From Shewanella insulae (GTDB lineage: Bacteria; Pseudomonadota; Gammaproteobacteria; Enterobacterales; Shewanellaceae), in contig NZ_WRPA01000001.1 of assembly GCF_009831655.1 (NCBI RefSeq), forward strand, positions 496,001-560,000: DNA of 64,000 nt. The letters run 5' to 3'. Of the stretch, positions 1-8,917 are shown piece after piece. Under the pieces are notes generated by a model. The model searched no databases. It worked only from the letters and a program-made list of their open reading frames with translations, and was not told the DNA's origin. Every line of letters begins with the position of its first letter. Position 1 is the first letter of the stretch. The translations under genes were made by a program, and so were the position numbers.

Positions 1-1
1 C

Positions 2-73
2 GTCGATGACTTCGACCCTGCTGAGCTCAGGGCGCAAACCTTAAGTGATGAGACCCAGCATCAAGCTGCCTAA
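2..73 (+). CDS. C-terminal end of an unidentified protein (partial)
   Basis: An open frame enters from the left edge, reads about 23 codons of acidic and polar residues (…DDFDPAEL…) and stops at TAA. A strong hairpin terminator lies about 30 bp further on, which supports this being the real 3' end of a + strand gene. Too little sequence remains to name the family. Confidence 0.55.
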   Translation, partial: VDDFDPAELRAQTLSDETQHQAA

Positions 74-100
74 GCAATTGGCGCAAGCTTAACATCAACT

Positions 101-124
101 AAAAGGAGGCTATCGCCTCCTTTT
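101..124 (+). terminator. Rho-independent terminator
   Basis: GGAGGC/GCCTCC stem with a TATC loop, flanked by AAAA on the left and TTTTTT on the right. It ends the gene entering from the left edge. The A-tract could also let it serve the convergent antiporter gene. Confidence 0.85.
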
Positions 125-147
125 TTATCTCCTCAAGCTGCCCACTC

Positions 148-175
148 TAATATTCAACCGGTAATATTCAACCGG
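148..175. repeat. 14-bp tandem duplication
   Basis: TAATATTCAACCGG occurs twice head to tail, between the terminator and the stop codon of the antiporter gene. It resembles the other short tandem duplications found next to stop codons in this window (5441-5495, 42975-43004, 55044-55114). Confidence 0.85.
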
Positions 176-192
176 TAAGAGCCGAAACCTAG

Positions 193-2079
193 TCAGCCTG
201 CCGCTTTATCGTTAGCCGTTAATCCAGAAGCTTCACACTCACCAGCTTCGACAGGTTCTGTCGATGACTTCTTCTCATCGGCTAGCTGCGCCTCAGTTAA
301 GGCTTCTTCTGACAAGAGACTAATAAGCTCAATGCCCACGGGCAAGTCGTCGACCGCCTGTGTGATAAGCTTCACCTTGCCCTCTTGTAGATAGATAAGC
401 GGCAAGGCACCTTCGCCATAACGCTGCTTGAAATCGGCGAAGGTAAAGCTTTCCGTCAGATTGGTGCTCTTTATCTTGCCGCCTTTGGCCATGGTACTGG
501 CGAGCCTTGCATAGGTGACATTATCACCAAACAGGCAGAGACGTTCGAGATAGGACTCAGATAGCTGATGACGGGCGCTGTTGCCTTCACCGCTTCCCAG
601 GCCAAACACCTTATTTTTGCCGAGAATATCCTGAAAATGAAAAGTCACCAGTGGATTGAGCTGACGATAGGGAGACAAGACCAGGAGACGACCCACACCA
701 GTCATATCCAGCGCATTGTCGGCATGCTCAGAGGCGGGATTACCAAAATACACAGGAATATTGTCCATACGCGACAGGCGTATATTATCCCAGTTGTTGT
801 CGGCCAAAACGACAGGCACGCTCTTTTTAATCAGTACCTTAGCCAGTTCCCTGGCAAAGGCGGATGCGCCGAAAATAAGCAGCCCCTGAGCCGAGCCCGC
901 CTTTACACCTAAAAACCTTGCCCAGGCACCGGCCGTGAGGCTCTGGGTCACTACCGTCCCTATGATGATAAGAAATACCAGAGGCACTATCTTATCGGCG
1001 CCGGCCACCCCGAGGCGCTCAAGCTTGATGGCAAACAGCGAAGATACCGCCGCAGCGACTATCCCCCGAGGCGCCACCCAACTTAGAAACCACTTATCCG
1101 CCCTAGGCAGAGAAGTACCCACGGCGCAGCACCAGACACTCAAAGGTCTGGCGATGAACATCACCACGAGCAAAAGCACCAGCCCCTGCCAGCCCAGTTG
1201 CATCAAGGCCGTTGAATCTAACCTGGCCGCCAGCAGAATAAACAGGCCTGAGATAAAGAGTACGGTTAACGTCTCTTTAAACTCGATGATCTCGCCAATA
1301 TCCACGCCGCGCATATTCGCCAGCCAGATCCCCATCACAGTCACGGTAAGCAGGCCTGATTCTTCCTGCAGCAGGTTAGAGGCGACAAAGGCGCCCAACA
1401 TGATGGTGAGTACCGCCGTATTTTTAAGATAGTGTGGTACCCAGGCGCGGCGCAGCATCACCCCTATGCCGTAACCAAACAGGGCGCCAAGCCCTAGGCC
1501 AACACCTAACATGGAGAAAAGAGAGAGCAGCACATGACTGGCGGGCTCGGCGGCCACCGTGAGGTATTCAAACACTAGTACAGCCAATAAGGCGCCTATG
1601 GGGTCGATCACTATCCCTTCCCAGCGTAATATGCTGGCCAGTTGTAACTTAGGCTTGATACTGCGCAGCATGGGCACGATCACCGTCGGGCCCGTAACCA
1701 CCACCAGCGCGCCAAACAACATGGCCAGCTGCCAGGAGAAATCCATGATGAAGTGGGTCGCAATGCCAATACACAGCCAGGTGATCAAGGTGCCGAGCGA
1801 CACCAGATGGCTTACCATGCGCCCATGTTCACGGATCTCGGAAAAATTGAGCGTCAGCGCGCCTTCGAACAGGATCACCGCCACACCGAGAGAGATTACA
1901 GGAAACAGGAGATCGCCAAATATCGCATCGGGATCCAATAGATTAAACACTGGCCCCACAAGCAGACCACAGATCAACAGAGGGAGTATCGCCGGTAATC
2001 GCAGCCGCCAGCCGAGCCACTGGCACACAATTGACAAGATCCCCACTAACCCCAACATGGCCGTGATCTCTTCTACCAT
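193..2079 (-). CDS. CPA1-type Na+(K+)/H+ antiporter with C-terminal nucleotide-binding-like domain
   Basis: Inner-membrane cation/proton exchanger of the CPA1/NhaP superfamily. About the first 400 residues form a chain of hydrophobic helices and include the family-typical GPTVIVPMLR stretch and the IDPIGALLAVLVFEY segment carrying a membrane-embedded Asp. The soluble C-terminus (about 400-540) reads like a TrkA/RCK Rossmann fold (LLIFGASAFARELAK), but with a degenerate glycine motif. It ends in a low-complexity acidic tail. I chose the ATG at 2079 (MVEEITAM) because AAGGAT lies just upstream; a longer frame begins at 2154 but adds a non-membrane extension. The protein is 628 residues. The transported ion cannot be told from sequence; Na+/H+ exchange is the family default. 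Confidence 0.88.
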   Translation of the reverse strand: MVEEITAMLGLVGILSIVCQWLGWRLRLPAILPLLICGLLVGPVFNLLDPDAIFGDLLFPVISLGVAVILFEGALTLNFSEIREHGRMVSHLVSLGTLITWLCIGIATHFIMDFSWQLAMLFGALVVVTGPTVIVPMLRSIKPKLQLASILRWEGIVIDPIGALLAVLVFEYLTVAAEPASHVLLSLFSMLGVGLGLGALFGYGIGVMLRRAWVPHYLKNTAVLTIMLGAFVASNLLQEESGLLTVTVMGIWLANMRGVDIGEIIEFKETLTVLFISGLFILLAARLDSTALMQLGWQGLVLLLVVMFIARPLSVWCCAVGTSLPRADKWFLSWVAPRGIVAAAVSSLFAIKLERLGVAGADKIVPLVFLIIIGTVVTQSLTAGAWARFLGVKAGSAQGLLIFGASAFARELAKVLIKKSVPVVLADNNWDNIRLSRMDNIPVYFGNPASEHADNALDMTGVGRLLVLSPYRQLNPLVTFHFQDILGKNKVFGLGSGEGNSARHQLSESYLERLCLFGDNVTYARLASTMAKGGKIKSTNLTESFTFADFKQRYGEGALPLIYLQEGKVKLITQAVDDLPVGIELISLLSEEALTEAQLADEKKSSTEPVEAGECEASGLTANDKAAG

Positions 2080-2282
2080 CTTTTTATCCTTATCAGACCT
2101 AAAACAACTTAGCCTTGGTAAACTCGCCGAAATGAGTAACATGAGTATAGCCAAGACCCACGACTAACTAGCGCGCCGTTCTCCCTTTGCTTGCAAGATA
2201 ACACCATCAGCTCAAATGTATAGCTCGGCGTAGGCAACGCACAGGATGAAGGGTAAGCGAAGAGATGAGTCCATTGAACACA

Positions 2283-2311
2283 AAAAAGCCCCATCATAAC
2301 TGACGAGGCTT
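2283..2311 (-). terminator. Rho-independent terminator behind the decayed tRNA-Asp
   Basis: On the minus strand GCCTCGTCA, a short loop and TGATGGGGC are followed by a T-run. It is a diverged copy of the terminator at 2463-2492, duplicated together with the adjacent tRNA. Confidence 0.7.
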
Positions 2312-2320
2312 CAATGTAGT

Positions 2321-2407
2321 TGGCGGAGCGGACGGGACTTAAGCCCTCGTCACCGGCATGACAGGCCGCCATGCTTTCAAGAGCGCTAACCAACTGAACT
2401 ACCGCGC
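2321..2407 (-). pseudogene. Degenerate tRNA-Asp copy
   Basis: The minus strand repeats most of the neighbouring tRNA-Asp genes, including the CCA end, the 3' acceptor strand, the D-arm (TAGTTCAGTTGGTTAG) and a GTC anticodon. It carries about 10 extra bases between D-arm and anticodon arm. The T-loop core TTCGAGT has become CTTAAGT, and the 5' acceptor strand has two mismatches. It also retains a diverged copy of the downstream terminator, so a whole tRNA-plus-terminator unit was duplicated and then decayed. Confidence 0.8.
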
Positions 2408-2462
2408 TTACCCAAAGTTTCTTCCGACCTGCGACTAATACTTCGCAAAGGATAACAGATAC

Positions 2463-2492
2463 AAAAAAGCCCCGTCATTGCTGACGAGGCTT
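2463..2492 (-). terminator. Rho-independent terminator of the tRNA-Asp pair
   Basis: Minus strand: GCCTCGTCA, GCAA loop, TGACGGGGC, then TTTTTT. It lies directly after the second intact tRNA-Asp. Confidence 0.88.
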
Positions 2493-2501
2493 CAATGTAG
2501 T

Positions 2502-2578
2502 TGGCGGAGCGGACGGGACTCGAACCCGCGACCCCCGGCGTGACAGGCCGGTATTCTAACCAACTGAACTACCGCTCC
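2502..2578 (-). tRNA. tRNA-Asp (GTC)
   Basis: A 77-nt cloverleaf including encoded CCA. The acceptor stem is GGAGCGG/CCGCTCC, the D-arm is AGTTCAGTTGGTTAGAA, the anticodon loop is CTGTCAC with GTC, and the T-arm is GCGGGTTCGAGTCCCGT. Its sequence is identical to the copy at 2628-2704, which lies upstream in the same transcription unit. Confidence 0.97.
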
Positions 2579-2627
2579 TAAACTCGGATAAAACGCCTTG
2601 GCATTCCATCAAAATTAGGCACTTGAC

Positions 2628-2704
2628 TGGCGGAGCGGACGGGACTCGAACCCGCGACCCCCGGCGTGACAGGCCGGTATTCTAACCAACTGAACTACCG
2701 CTCC
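2628..2704 (-). tRNA. tRNA-Asp (GTC)
   Basis: A 77-nt tRNA-Asp with encoded CCA and GTC anticodon, identical to the copy at 2502-2578. It is first in the transcription unit, immediately downstream of a near-consensus promoter (2722-2750). Confidence 0.97.
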
Positions 2705-2721
2705 ACATCAAGTTGCGAAGG

Positions 2722-2750
2722 ATAATACTTAGGCGACCTAGTCCCGTCAA
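2722..2750 (-). promoter_or_regulatory. Sigma-70 promoter of the tRNA-Asp cluster
   Basis: On the minus strand TTGACG, a 17-bp spacer and TATTAT, followed by a pyrimidine-rich stretch (CCTTCGC) before the tRNA. Box match and spacing are close to the sigma-70 consensus, as expected for a tRNA operon. Confidence 0.8.
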
Positions 2751-2821
2751 TAACTTTTTTCCTGAAACAAACTAATCAGTTAAAAATTCGCCAAACAAGC
2801 CTGGTTAATCAATAAAAGCGA

Positions 2822-4144
2822 CTAGCTTTTATCCGGTGCGGGCGCATTTAGCTCGCCCTCTTCCGGCATAGTCAGATCGATCTCATCCAGGGTCGGCCCA
2901 ACCTCCTTGGCCCTCTCCTCTTCTAATCGAGCCGCGGTCACCGCCAGCGCCTGCTTGAGGTTTTGCCGTTTGCGCCACACCAGCAGCGCTATAGTTCCCA
3001 GTATCAATAGACTCAGATTAATGGTGATGATCCAGAACATGGCATCATCCTTGGCTTTGGCCTCCGCAATAGCCGCCTTCTTGGCCGCGATTGCCGCTAA
3101 CTCTTCCGCCGTTGGCGGCGGCTCTGGCGGTGGTACTAGGTTAAAGAACTTCTCAGGCAAGGTGAGTAGCACTTCCCTACCTGAGACTGTGGTAGCCGCA
3201 GCAATCCCCTTGATACGGTAGCTACCAAACTCAGACACCTGTGGCAAGGTTAACAGCATGCGCTTATCGCTAATGCTCTGCACGGGTAAATTTAACTGCA
3301 GGCCGGCGGGACCGACTAACTCAAATTCGAAGTGGGTGTTGTCTATCTCTAGCTGTTCATCGTCGACAAGCACCTCCACCTGCCAGCGCCCTTTTAAGTG
3401 GTCCTCTGGGGCGATGACAGACAGGGAAACCGGCATAGGCAAGAGCACTATGTCACCGCCGACCTCACGGCTAAAGACGCTATTTTTCGCGGTCACCAGG
3501 AAACGATAATGGCCCCAAGGCTGGTTGAGATTGATATCCGCGGTAAAGATGCCATCGTCGGGTGCGCCGTCTAAACCTTCGCCGTTGTCCTTATAACTGC
3601 CGACAATCAAGGTACCGGCGGCAAAGTTCTCATCACCGGGCCTGTGCTCACTGATAAATTTTGCCGTCCAATCCACCAGATAATCCAGCCCCGGCATACG
3701 CATGCGCTGCTCGTCACCCAGTAGTTTGGCGGTGATCTTAATTCTCTCCCCCTGATACAAAGGCTGTGGCATGGGGTCGACCTCAATGCCCAGCTTAGAG
3801 ATCTTATCGATTTTAGATCCCTCGGCGACCTTTCCCAGCAGCTGCCAAGGCCCTGGCATGGGCGACTTTATGGTGATGATGTCGCCGCTCAGGCCATCTA
3901 CCCACTGCACCGACTCTGGATGGCGGGAGACGTACCACTTACTCCCATCTGGGCGTACTATGATGACAGGCGCGCTGCCAAATTCGCGCTGTACAAACAG
4001 GGTCAGCTCATCGACCATATGATCGATTCGGAAACGATTTTTAAGCTCGCTCGCCTGAGAAGAAGGCACAACCTGGGCCGTGGCATTCCAAGAAAGCAGC
4101 AATAATCCTGAGGTGAAAATCGCGCGCAGCAGCCAATTTTTCAT
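2822..4144 (-). CDS. TIGR03503-like conserved exported/membrane protein
   Basis: A 440-residue protein of unknown function that I recognise as the TIGR03503-type family of Shewanella and Vibrio. It has an N-terminal signal peptide (LLRAIFTSGLLLLSWNATA), a large periplasmic region of beta-rich character, a PPPEPPP linker, an Ala/Lys-rich helix, one C-terminal transmembrane helix (ITINLSLLILGTIALLVW) and an acidic cytoplasmic tail. The topology suggests a periplasmic domain anchored near its C-terminus. It reads toward the tRNA cluster and starts 10 bp downstream of the dnaQ stop, so it may be co-transcribed with dnaQ. Its biochemical role is not known to me. Confidence 0.75.
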   Translation of the reverse strand: MKNWLLRAIFTSGLLLLSWNATAQVVPSSQASELKNRFRIDHMVDELTLFVQREFGSAPVIIVRPDGSKWYVSRHPESVQWVDGLSGDIITIKSPMPGPWQLLGKVAEGSKIDKISKLGIEVDPMPQPLYQGERIKITAKLLGDEQRMRMPGLDYLVDWTAKFISEHRPGDENFAAGTLIVGSYKDNGEGLDGAPDDGIFTADINLNQPWGHYRFLVTAKNSVFSREVGGDIVLLPMPVSLSVIAPEDHLKGRWQVEVLVDDEQLEIDNTHFEFELVGPAGLQLNLPVQSISDKRMLLTLPQVSEFGSYRIKGIAAATTVSGREVLLTLPEKFFNLVPPPEPPPTAEELAAIAAKKAAIAEAKAKDDAMFWIITINLSLLILGTIALLVWRKRQNLKQALAVTAARLEEERAKEVGPTLDEIDLTMPEEGELNAPAPDKS

Positions 4145-4154
4145 AGGATGACGT

Positions 4155-4883
4155 TTATCCTCGCCAAATACATTGTCCTGATTTTTCGACTAAATCTAAT
4201 CTTTGCTCGTGCATATTCAGTTCATCGGCCGATGCGCCGATCACTTTAAGATTTGGACGATTATTTGCAAGACGTATGATGCCGCCACTCTCCTGCCCCG
4301 GCTTCTCGTTCGAGAGTTCAAACTTGGTTTGCCCACCCGTCATGATGAGATAAACATCGGCCAGGATCTCGGCATCCAACAATGCGCCGTGGAGTTCTCG
4401 GCGCGAGTTATCTATGCCATAACGCTTACACAGGGCATCCAGGTTGTTCTTCTGGCCTGGATGGAGAAACTTAGCAATCTCCAGCGAGTCCAGCACCTGA
4501 CAGATATCTGTGGTCTTGGGGCCCTTAGGCGTGAGCAGGGAAAACTCGTGATCCATGAAGCTCACGTCGAAGTTCGCGTTATGTGCCACAATCTCGGCGC
4601 CGTCGATAAATTCGAGGAAGGCCGGGGCTATCTGGGCAAAGACAGGCTTATCGGCCACAAATTCATTGGTGATGCCGTGTACTGTGATCGCCTCTTCGTC
4701 GATCGCCTGCATCGGATTGATATATTCGTGAAAATGGCGGCCGGTTAGCTTACGGTTAACCACCTCGACACAGCCTATCTCGATAATACGATGGCCAAAA
4801 TAGACGGCACCGGCCCCCTGGTTCATACCCGTGGTTTCGGTATCGAGAATCACTTGGCGCTTAGCATTGGAGATAATATTCAT
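4155..4883 (-). CDS. dnaQ: DNA polymerase III epsilon subunit (3'-5' proofreading exonuclease)
   Basis: Proofreading subunit of the replicative polymerase core. The DEDDh exonuclease motifs are complete: ILDTETTG with D14 and E16, HNANFD with D106, and HGALLDAE with H165 and D170. The 242-residue length matches the family, and the C-terminal helix region needed for binding the alpha subunit is present. It is divergent from rnhA with 68 bp between the starts, the same pairing as in Escherichia coli. Confidence 0.97.
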   Translation of the reverse strand: MNIISNAKRQVILDTETTGMNQGAGAVYFGHRIIEIGCVEVVNRKLTGRHFHEYINPMQAIDEEAITVHGITNEFVADKPVFAQIAPAFLEFIDGAEIVAHNANFDVSFMDHEFSLLTPKGPKTTDICQVLDSLEIAKFLHPGQKNNLDALCKRYGIDNSRRELHGALLDAEILADVYLIMTGGQTKFELSNEKPGQESGGIIRLANNRPNLKVIGASADELNMHEQRLDLVEKSGQCIWRG

Positions 4884-4951
4884 ATAATTACACGCTTTTA
4901 CAAAAAAATATTGGGTATACTGCAGTCCTATTTGGCTATGGTAGCAACTTG

Positions 4952-5428
4952 ATGCACGGACTGAAACAACTCTTAATCTTTACCGATGGTTCTTGCCTGG
5001 GCAATCCTGGACCCGGCGGCTATGGCGTGGTGATGAAATATAAGGCCCACGTAAAGGAACTCAGCGGCGGCTTTGCCCTGACCACCAACAACCGTATGGA
5101 ACTCTTGGCTCCCATCATGGCACTGGAGGCGCTCAAGGAGCCCTGTCAGATCGTTCTCACCAGCGACAGCCAATATATGCGTCAGGGGATCACCCAATGG
5201 ATCCATGGCTGGAAGAAGCGCGGCTGGCTCACAGCCGCCAAGGAACCGGTTAAAAATGTCGACCTCTGGCAGCGCCTGGATGCTGCAACCAATCAGCACA
5301 AGATAGACTGGCGTTGGGTGAAGGGCCATGCGGGGCATATAGAGAATGAGCGCTGCGATACCCTGGCGCGAGAGGCCGCCGAGGCCAGTCCGAGCGCGGT
5401 CGATACCGGTTATCAACCCAAGGACTAA
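4952..5428 (+). CDS. rnhA: Ribonuclease HI
   Basis: Cleaves the RNA strand of RNA/DNA hybrids. The catalytic residues are all present: D12 ([16 protein letters not shown]), E50 (NNRMELL), D72 (TSDSQYM), H126 (VKGHAGH) and D136 (ERCDTLA), each shifted by two from the E. coli numbering. I chose the ATG at 4952; an in-frame TTG lies directly before it, and neither has a strong ribosome-binding site. The protein is 158 residues. Its stop is followed by a 14-bp tandem repeat. Confidence 0.97.
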   Translation: MHGLKQLLIFTDGSCLGNPGPGGYGVVMKYKAHVKELSGGFALTTNNRMELLAPIMALEALKEPCQIVLTSDSQYMRQGITQWIHGWKKRGWLTAAKEPVKNVDLWQRLDAATNQHKIDWRWVKGHAGHIENERCDTLAREAAEASPSAVDTGYQPKD

Positions 5429-5440
5429 CAGTTGACGGCT

Positions 5441-5495
5441 AATTACTTAGACCCAATTACTTAGGCCTAATTACTTAGACCTGAACTACTTGACC
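5441..5495. repeat. 14-bp tandem repeat, about four copies
   Basis: AATTACTTAGACC plus one base occurs as three good copies (5441, 5455, 5469) and a diverged fourth (5483, GAACTACTTGACC). It fills the space between the convergent stop codons of rnhA and the methyltransferase gene, and the fourth copy contains the methyltransferase stop codon. Confidence 0.88.
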
Positions 5496-6193
5496 CGCCC
5501 TGCCGTCGGCGCAGTCGACCACTTAGGCTGACGCACCTTCTGCCTATCCATGATAGGCGTCAAGGGCGAATCTAGCTTACGGGCCACCAAGATATAGACG
5601 CTGCCACTACCGGGCAGCCAGGCCTGCAGCGCATGCTGCCAGATAGAATCGCCATGGATCTCACTAAGCAGGTGATGATAAACCAGGCGCTCATCCCCCA
5701 CCACCTGATACCCCAACAGCCCCAGCCAATCCTTTACCCTCGCTGGGGTAAAGAAACGGCCACTCCAGGGAAGTTTCTCCTGACGGCTGGGAAGCATCTT
5801 ACCTAAGAAGGCTGGGCTCAAGGGGTTAAAACCTATGATAAACAGATAGCCACCTGAGATAAGCACCCTGTCGGTTTCCCGTAGCACGCTATAGGGGTTG
5901 GCTTCGAAATCGAGCAACATAGAGCAGACCACAGCATCGATCACCCCATTCTGTATGGGTAGGCGTGAATACTCTCCCTGCAGGCAACACAGGGCGGTCT
6001 CGCACAGGGAGAACTCTCGACCTATCGGCAAATTGGGCTTCTCCAGGGCGTGACTGAGTGGCCCCATGCTCAGCATATGGTAGCCAAAGACCTTGGGCCA
6101 CCAGGGCATCAGCTTATCCTCGATGGCCTCTTGCAGCCATAAGCCGTTGGGTAAATCCTGCCAAGCCTGGGGTTTGATCACATTCAGGGACAC
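5486..6193 (-). CDS. SAM-dependent methyltransferase (YafS-like, class I)
   Basis: A 235-residue protein with the layout of a Methyltransf_11 enzyme. The acceptor-side motifs are visible: a predicted strand with DAVVCSMLLDFEANPYSVLRE, then VLISGGYLFIIGFNP typical of motif III. The usual glycine-rich SAM loop is hard to see in the N-terminal part. Its position between gloB and rnhA/dnaQ matches the place of yafS in E. coli, which supports orthology. The substrate is unknown. The last codon lies in a 14-bp tandem repeat. Confidence 0.75.
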   Translation of the reverse strand: MSLNVIKPQAWQDLPNGLWLQEAIEDKLMPWWPKVFGYHMLSMGPLSHALEKPNLPIGREFSLCETALCCLQGEYSRLPIQNGVIDAVVCSMLLDFEANPYSVLRETDRVLISGGYLFIIGFNPLSPAFLGKMLPSRQEKLPWSGRFFTPARVKDWLGLLGYQVVGDERLVYHHLLSEIHGDSIWQHALQAWLPGSGSVYILVARKLDSPLTPIMDRQKVRQPKWSTAPTAGRVK

Positions 6194-6330
6194 TGGGCAC
6201 TCCGCGATTCAAATTTTCCTATTTGCCAAGGGTTTGACTATTTTAGTATTAAATCCCTAAAGCGCTATACACGCAACCGCTTTGGTCAGTAAACTAATCC
6301 TGTGTCACCCAATTCCGATGAGAAACAAGT

Positions 6331-7110
6331 ATGCATTCTGTTACCCCTATTCCCGCCTTTGACGACAATTACATCTGGTTGATCCAAGCAGAAGAGAACC
6401 ATGGCCTTTATGTGGTCGATCCAGGCGACGCCCAGGCGGTACTCGACTATCTCAAGCAACATCAGATAGTGCTGGACGGGATCCTGATCACCCATCATCA
6501 CGGCGATCACACGGGCGGTATCGAGCAGTTACAGGCGATGCATGACCATAAGCTCACCGTGTATGGACCGGACAACGAGAATATCAAAGGGATCAATCAC
6601 CCCATCTCGGGGCAGACTGTATCGGTTAAGCCAGAAAAGCTAGATGGTGAGGCCAAGATTTTTCACCTCCCCGGCCACACGCTTGGGCATATCGCCTACC
6701 TGATTGACGATCATCTGTTCTGTGGCGATACCCTGTTTAGCGCAGGCTGTGGTCGACTGTTTGAGGGCACGCCCGCCCAGATGCGCCATTCCCTACAGAT
6801 CTTAGCGCAGCTCGACGACACCACCCTAGTCTACCCCGCCCATGAATATACCCAGGCGAATCTGGCATTTGCCCTAACAGTAGAGGAACACAACGAGGCG
6901 CTTGTCAGCCACGCCGCCATGGTCAAACAGCTTCGTGACCAGAATCTTCCGAGTCTGCCCTCCAGCATTGGACTGGAGAAACAGATCAACCCCTTCCTGC
7001 GCGTCGACCAAGACGCCATCAGGCAGAAACTGGGCCATCATTTCGCTCAGCATGTGACAGATAACGACACCAGTTTCACGCTTCTGCGTCAATGGAAGGA
7101 CAACTTCTGA
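6331..7110 (+). CDS. gloB: Hydroxyacylglutathione hydrolase (glyoxalase II)
   Basis: Metallo-beta-lactamase-fold enzyme that hydrolyses S-D-lactoylglutathione to D-lactate and glutathione, the second step of methylglyoxal detoxification. The binuclear metal motif T54-HHHGDH60 is intact, followed by the metal ligands in LPGHTLGH, FCGDTLFSAGCGRLFEG and YPAHEYT. The 259-residue length fits the family. It is divergent from the methyltransferase gene and followed about 100 bp later by mltD. Confidence 0.96.
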   Translation: MHSVTPIPAFDDNYIWLIQAEENHGLYVVDPGDAQAVLDYLKQHQIVLDGILITHHHGDHTGGIEQLQAMHDHKLTVYGPDNENIKGINHPISGQTVSVKPEKLDGEAKIFHLPGHTLGHIAYLIDDHLFCGDTLFSAGCGRLFEGTPAQMRHSLQILAQLDDTTLVYPAHEYTQANLAFALTVEEHNEALVSHAAMVKQLRDQNLPSLPSSIGLEKQINPFLRVDQDAIRQKLGHHFAQHVTDNDTSFTLLRQWKDNF

Positions 7111-7209
7111 TTATTCCTATACAATGGCGCGCTAATTAAGTCCCCGCCGAGCCAGCCTTAAGCTTGCCGCTTCGCCGAGAGGGACCCAAAAAGTAAGGAA
7201 TAATTGTCG

Positions 7210-8745
7210 ATGCGCTTACCCATTGTCCTGGTCGCAGGGGGACTCTCCCTGCTTGCAGGCTGTCAAACCTTTACCCAGCCGGAACCGGCTGCGCCGACGA
7301 TCACCACAGCGCCGGTGGTTGTCGAGCCTCAAGTTACCGCTCCCGTTGAGCCTGAGCCGATCAAGATCACAGATGTGTGGCAACGTATTCGCCTGAGCCT
7401 AAGCCTGCCGGTACCGGATCAGAAACTGGTCAATCAGTATCGTAACTGGTATCTCAAGCATCCACAGCATCTGGCCAGGGTATCGGAACGCGCCGAACCC
7501 TTCATGTACCTGATCGTCGAGGAGATAGAGAAGCGCAACCTGCCTATAGAGTTGGCGCTGCTGCCTATCGTTGAGAGCGCCTTCGATCCTTTCGCCTACT
7601 CCCATGGCGCCGCCTCGGGCCTGTGGCAGTTTACCAGCCCTATGGCCAAACACTTTGGCCTTGAGATGAACTGGTGGTACGACGGTCGCCGCGATGTGCC
7701 CGCCGCCACCGTTGCCGCGCTGGATATGATGGAGTACCTATACCGAAAGACAAACAACAACTGGCTGTACGCCATCGCCGCCTATAACACAGGCGAAGGC
7801 CGGGTACTCAATGCCGTAAAGCGCAATCAGGCTAAAGGGCTGGCAACCGACTTCTGGGCGCTGGATCTGCCACGAGAAACCGAGCGTTACGTGCCTCAGC
7901 TACTGGCACTGGCCGATGTAATAGCCAACGCCGATGATTATGGCATCTCCCTCTATCCCATCCCCAATCAGCCACAGCTAAAGGTTGTCGACGTGGGCAG
8001 TCAGATCGATCTGGCTCTGGCCGCCGACATGGCAGGAATGAAGCTCAACGAGCTACACTCGCTCAACCCAGGCTTTAATCAATGGGCCACGGCGCCCGAG
8101 GGGCCACACCGTCTGGTGGTGCCGCTGGAACATGCCGAGCTTTTTGAAACTAAGTTGGCCGCCAGCGACAAAGACCAGCGTCTCAAGTGGCAGCGTTACA
8201 AGATCAAGTCAGGCGATAGCCTGGGGCTAATTGCCAAACGCTTTAACACCACACCCTCGGCTCTTCGCGCGGTAAACGACATCAAGGGCAACCGTATCAT
8301 CGCCGGTAAGCATCTGTTGATCCCGGTTTCCTCCAAGGATCCGGCGAAATATCTGCTATCGGCCGATCAACGCCTGCAGAAGCGTCAGTCAGGCGGCAGC
8401 GGCTATAAGATGACCTACAAGGTGAAATCCGGTGATTCACTCTGGTTGATCGCCAAACATCACAAGGTAAGCGTATCAAAACTCGCCAAGTGGAACGGCA
8501 TGGCGCCTAAAGATACCCTTTCTATCGGTCAGAAACTGGTGATCTGGCAAAAGGGCGACAGCAAAGCCGTGACCCGTACGGTGAACTACACGGTGCGTTC
8601 GGGAGACTCCCTGGCGAAGATTGCCAGTAAGTTCAATGTCAGCGTAAGTCAGTTAGTGAAGTGGAACAGCCTGTCGACCAAGAAATACTTGCAGCCAGGA
8701 CAGAAACTGAAGCTCTACGTGGATGTGACCAAGTCTCGGGTTTAA
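7210..8745 (+). CDS. mltD: Membrane-bound lytic murein transglycosylase D, lipoprotein with three LysM domains
   Basis: Cleaves the glycan strand of murein to give 1,6-anhydro ends. It has a lipoprotein signal with lipobox LLAGC and a Pro/Val-rich linker. The SLT domain has catalytic Glu in PIVESAFDPFAYS and the GLWQF and AYNTGEG signatures. Three C-terminal LysM repeats each start (Y-K/T-[IV]-[KR]-SGDSL), at roughly residues 335, 400 and 460. The ATG at 7210 is chosen over the TTG at 7204 because AAGGA sits about 10 bp upstream and the signal peptide starts cleanly there. The protein is 511 residues, and a terminator follows. Confidence 0.96.
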   Translation: MRLPIVLVAGGLSLLAGCQTFTQPEPAAPTITTAPVVVEPQVTAPVEPEPIKITDVWQRIRLSLSLPVPDQKLVNQYRNWYLKHPQHLARVSERAEPFMYLIVEEIEKRNLPIELALLPIVESAFDPFAYSHGAASGLWQFTSPMAKHFGLEMNWWYDGRRDVPAATVAALDMMEYLYRKTNNNWLYAIAAYNTGEGRVLNAVKRNQAKGLATDFWALDLPRETERYVPQLLALADVIANADDYGISLYPIPNQPQLKVVDVGSQIDLALAADMAGMKLNELHSLNPGFNQWATAPEGPHRLVVPLEHAELFETKLAASDKDQRLKWQRYKIKSGDSLGLIAKRFNTTPSALRAVNDIKGNRIIAGKHLLIPVSSKDPAKYLLSADQRLQKRQSGGSGYKMTYKVKSGDSLWLIAKHHKVSVSKLAKWNGMAPKDTLSIGQKLVIWQKGDSKAVTRTVNYTVRSGDSLAKIASKFNVSVSQLVKWNSLSTKKYLQPGQKLKLYVDVTKSRV

Positions 8746-8805
8746 TAATACGGTTTTAATCTTACCGATTTATAGATGATCGCCTTTAGGGGCGATGAGT
8801 GAAAA

Positions 8806-8836
8806 CAAAAAAGCGATGCCTAGGCATCGCTTTTTT
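8806..8836. terminator. Bidirectional Rho-independent terminator
   Basis: The perfect palindrome GCGATGCCTAGGCATCGC is flanked by an A-run and a T-run. It sits between the convergent mltD and AsmA-family genes and can serve both. Confidence 0.92.
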
Positions 8837-8917
8837 GTTGTTAGGCCAATCCTATCGTTAAGCCAATCCGTGCTGACTTGGTAATGACCTTTTGGCTCAG
8901 CCAATCACAGCCGCGCA

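Noticed and set aside
2109..2393. A 94-codon minus-strand frame between the antiporter and the tRNA genes
   Set aside because: It runs through the decayed tRNA-Asp copy and its terminator and overlaps the antiporter leader. The composition is not protein-like.
2321..2704. tRNA cluster as an attachment site of an integrated element
   Set aside because: No integrase, no phage or island genes and no displaced attachment repeat flank it. Tandem duplication of the tRNA unit explains the partial copy.
4897..4921. TTTACA and TATACT as a promoter for rnhA
   Set aside because: The spacing is 13 bp, too short for a sigma-70 promoter. The -10-like box may be real, but a matching -35 is not evident.
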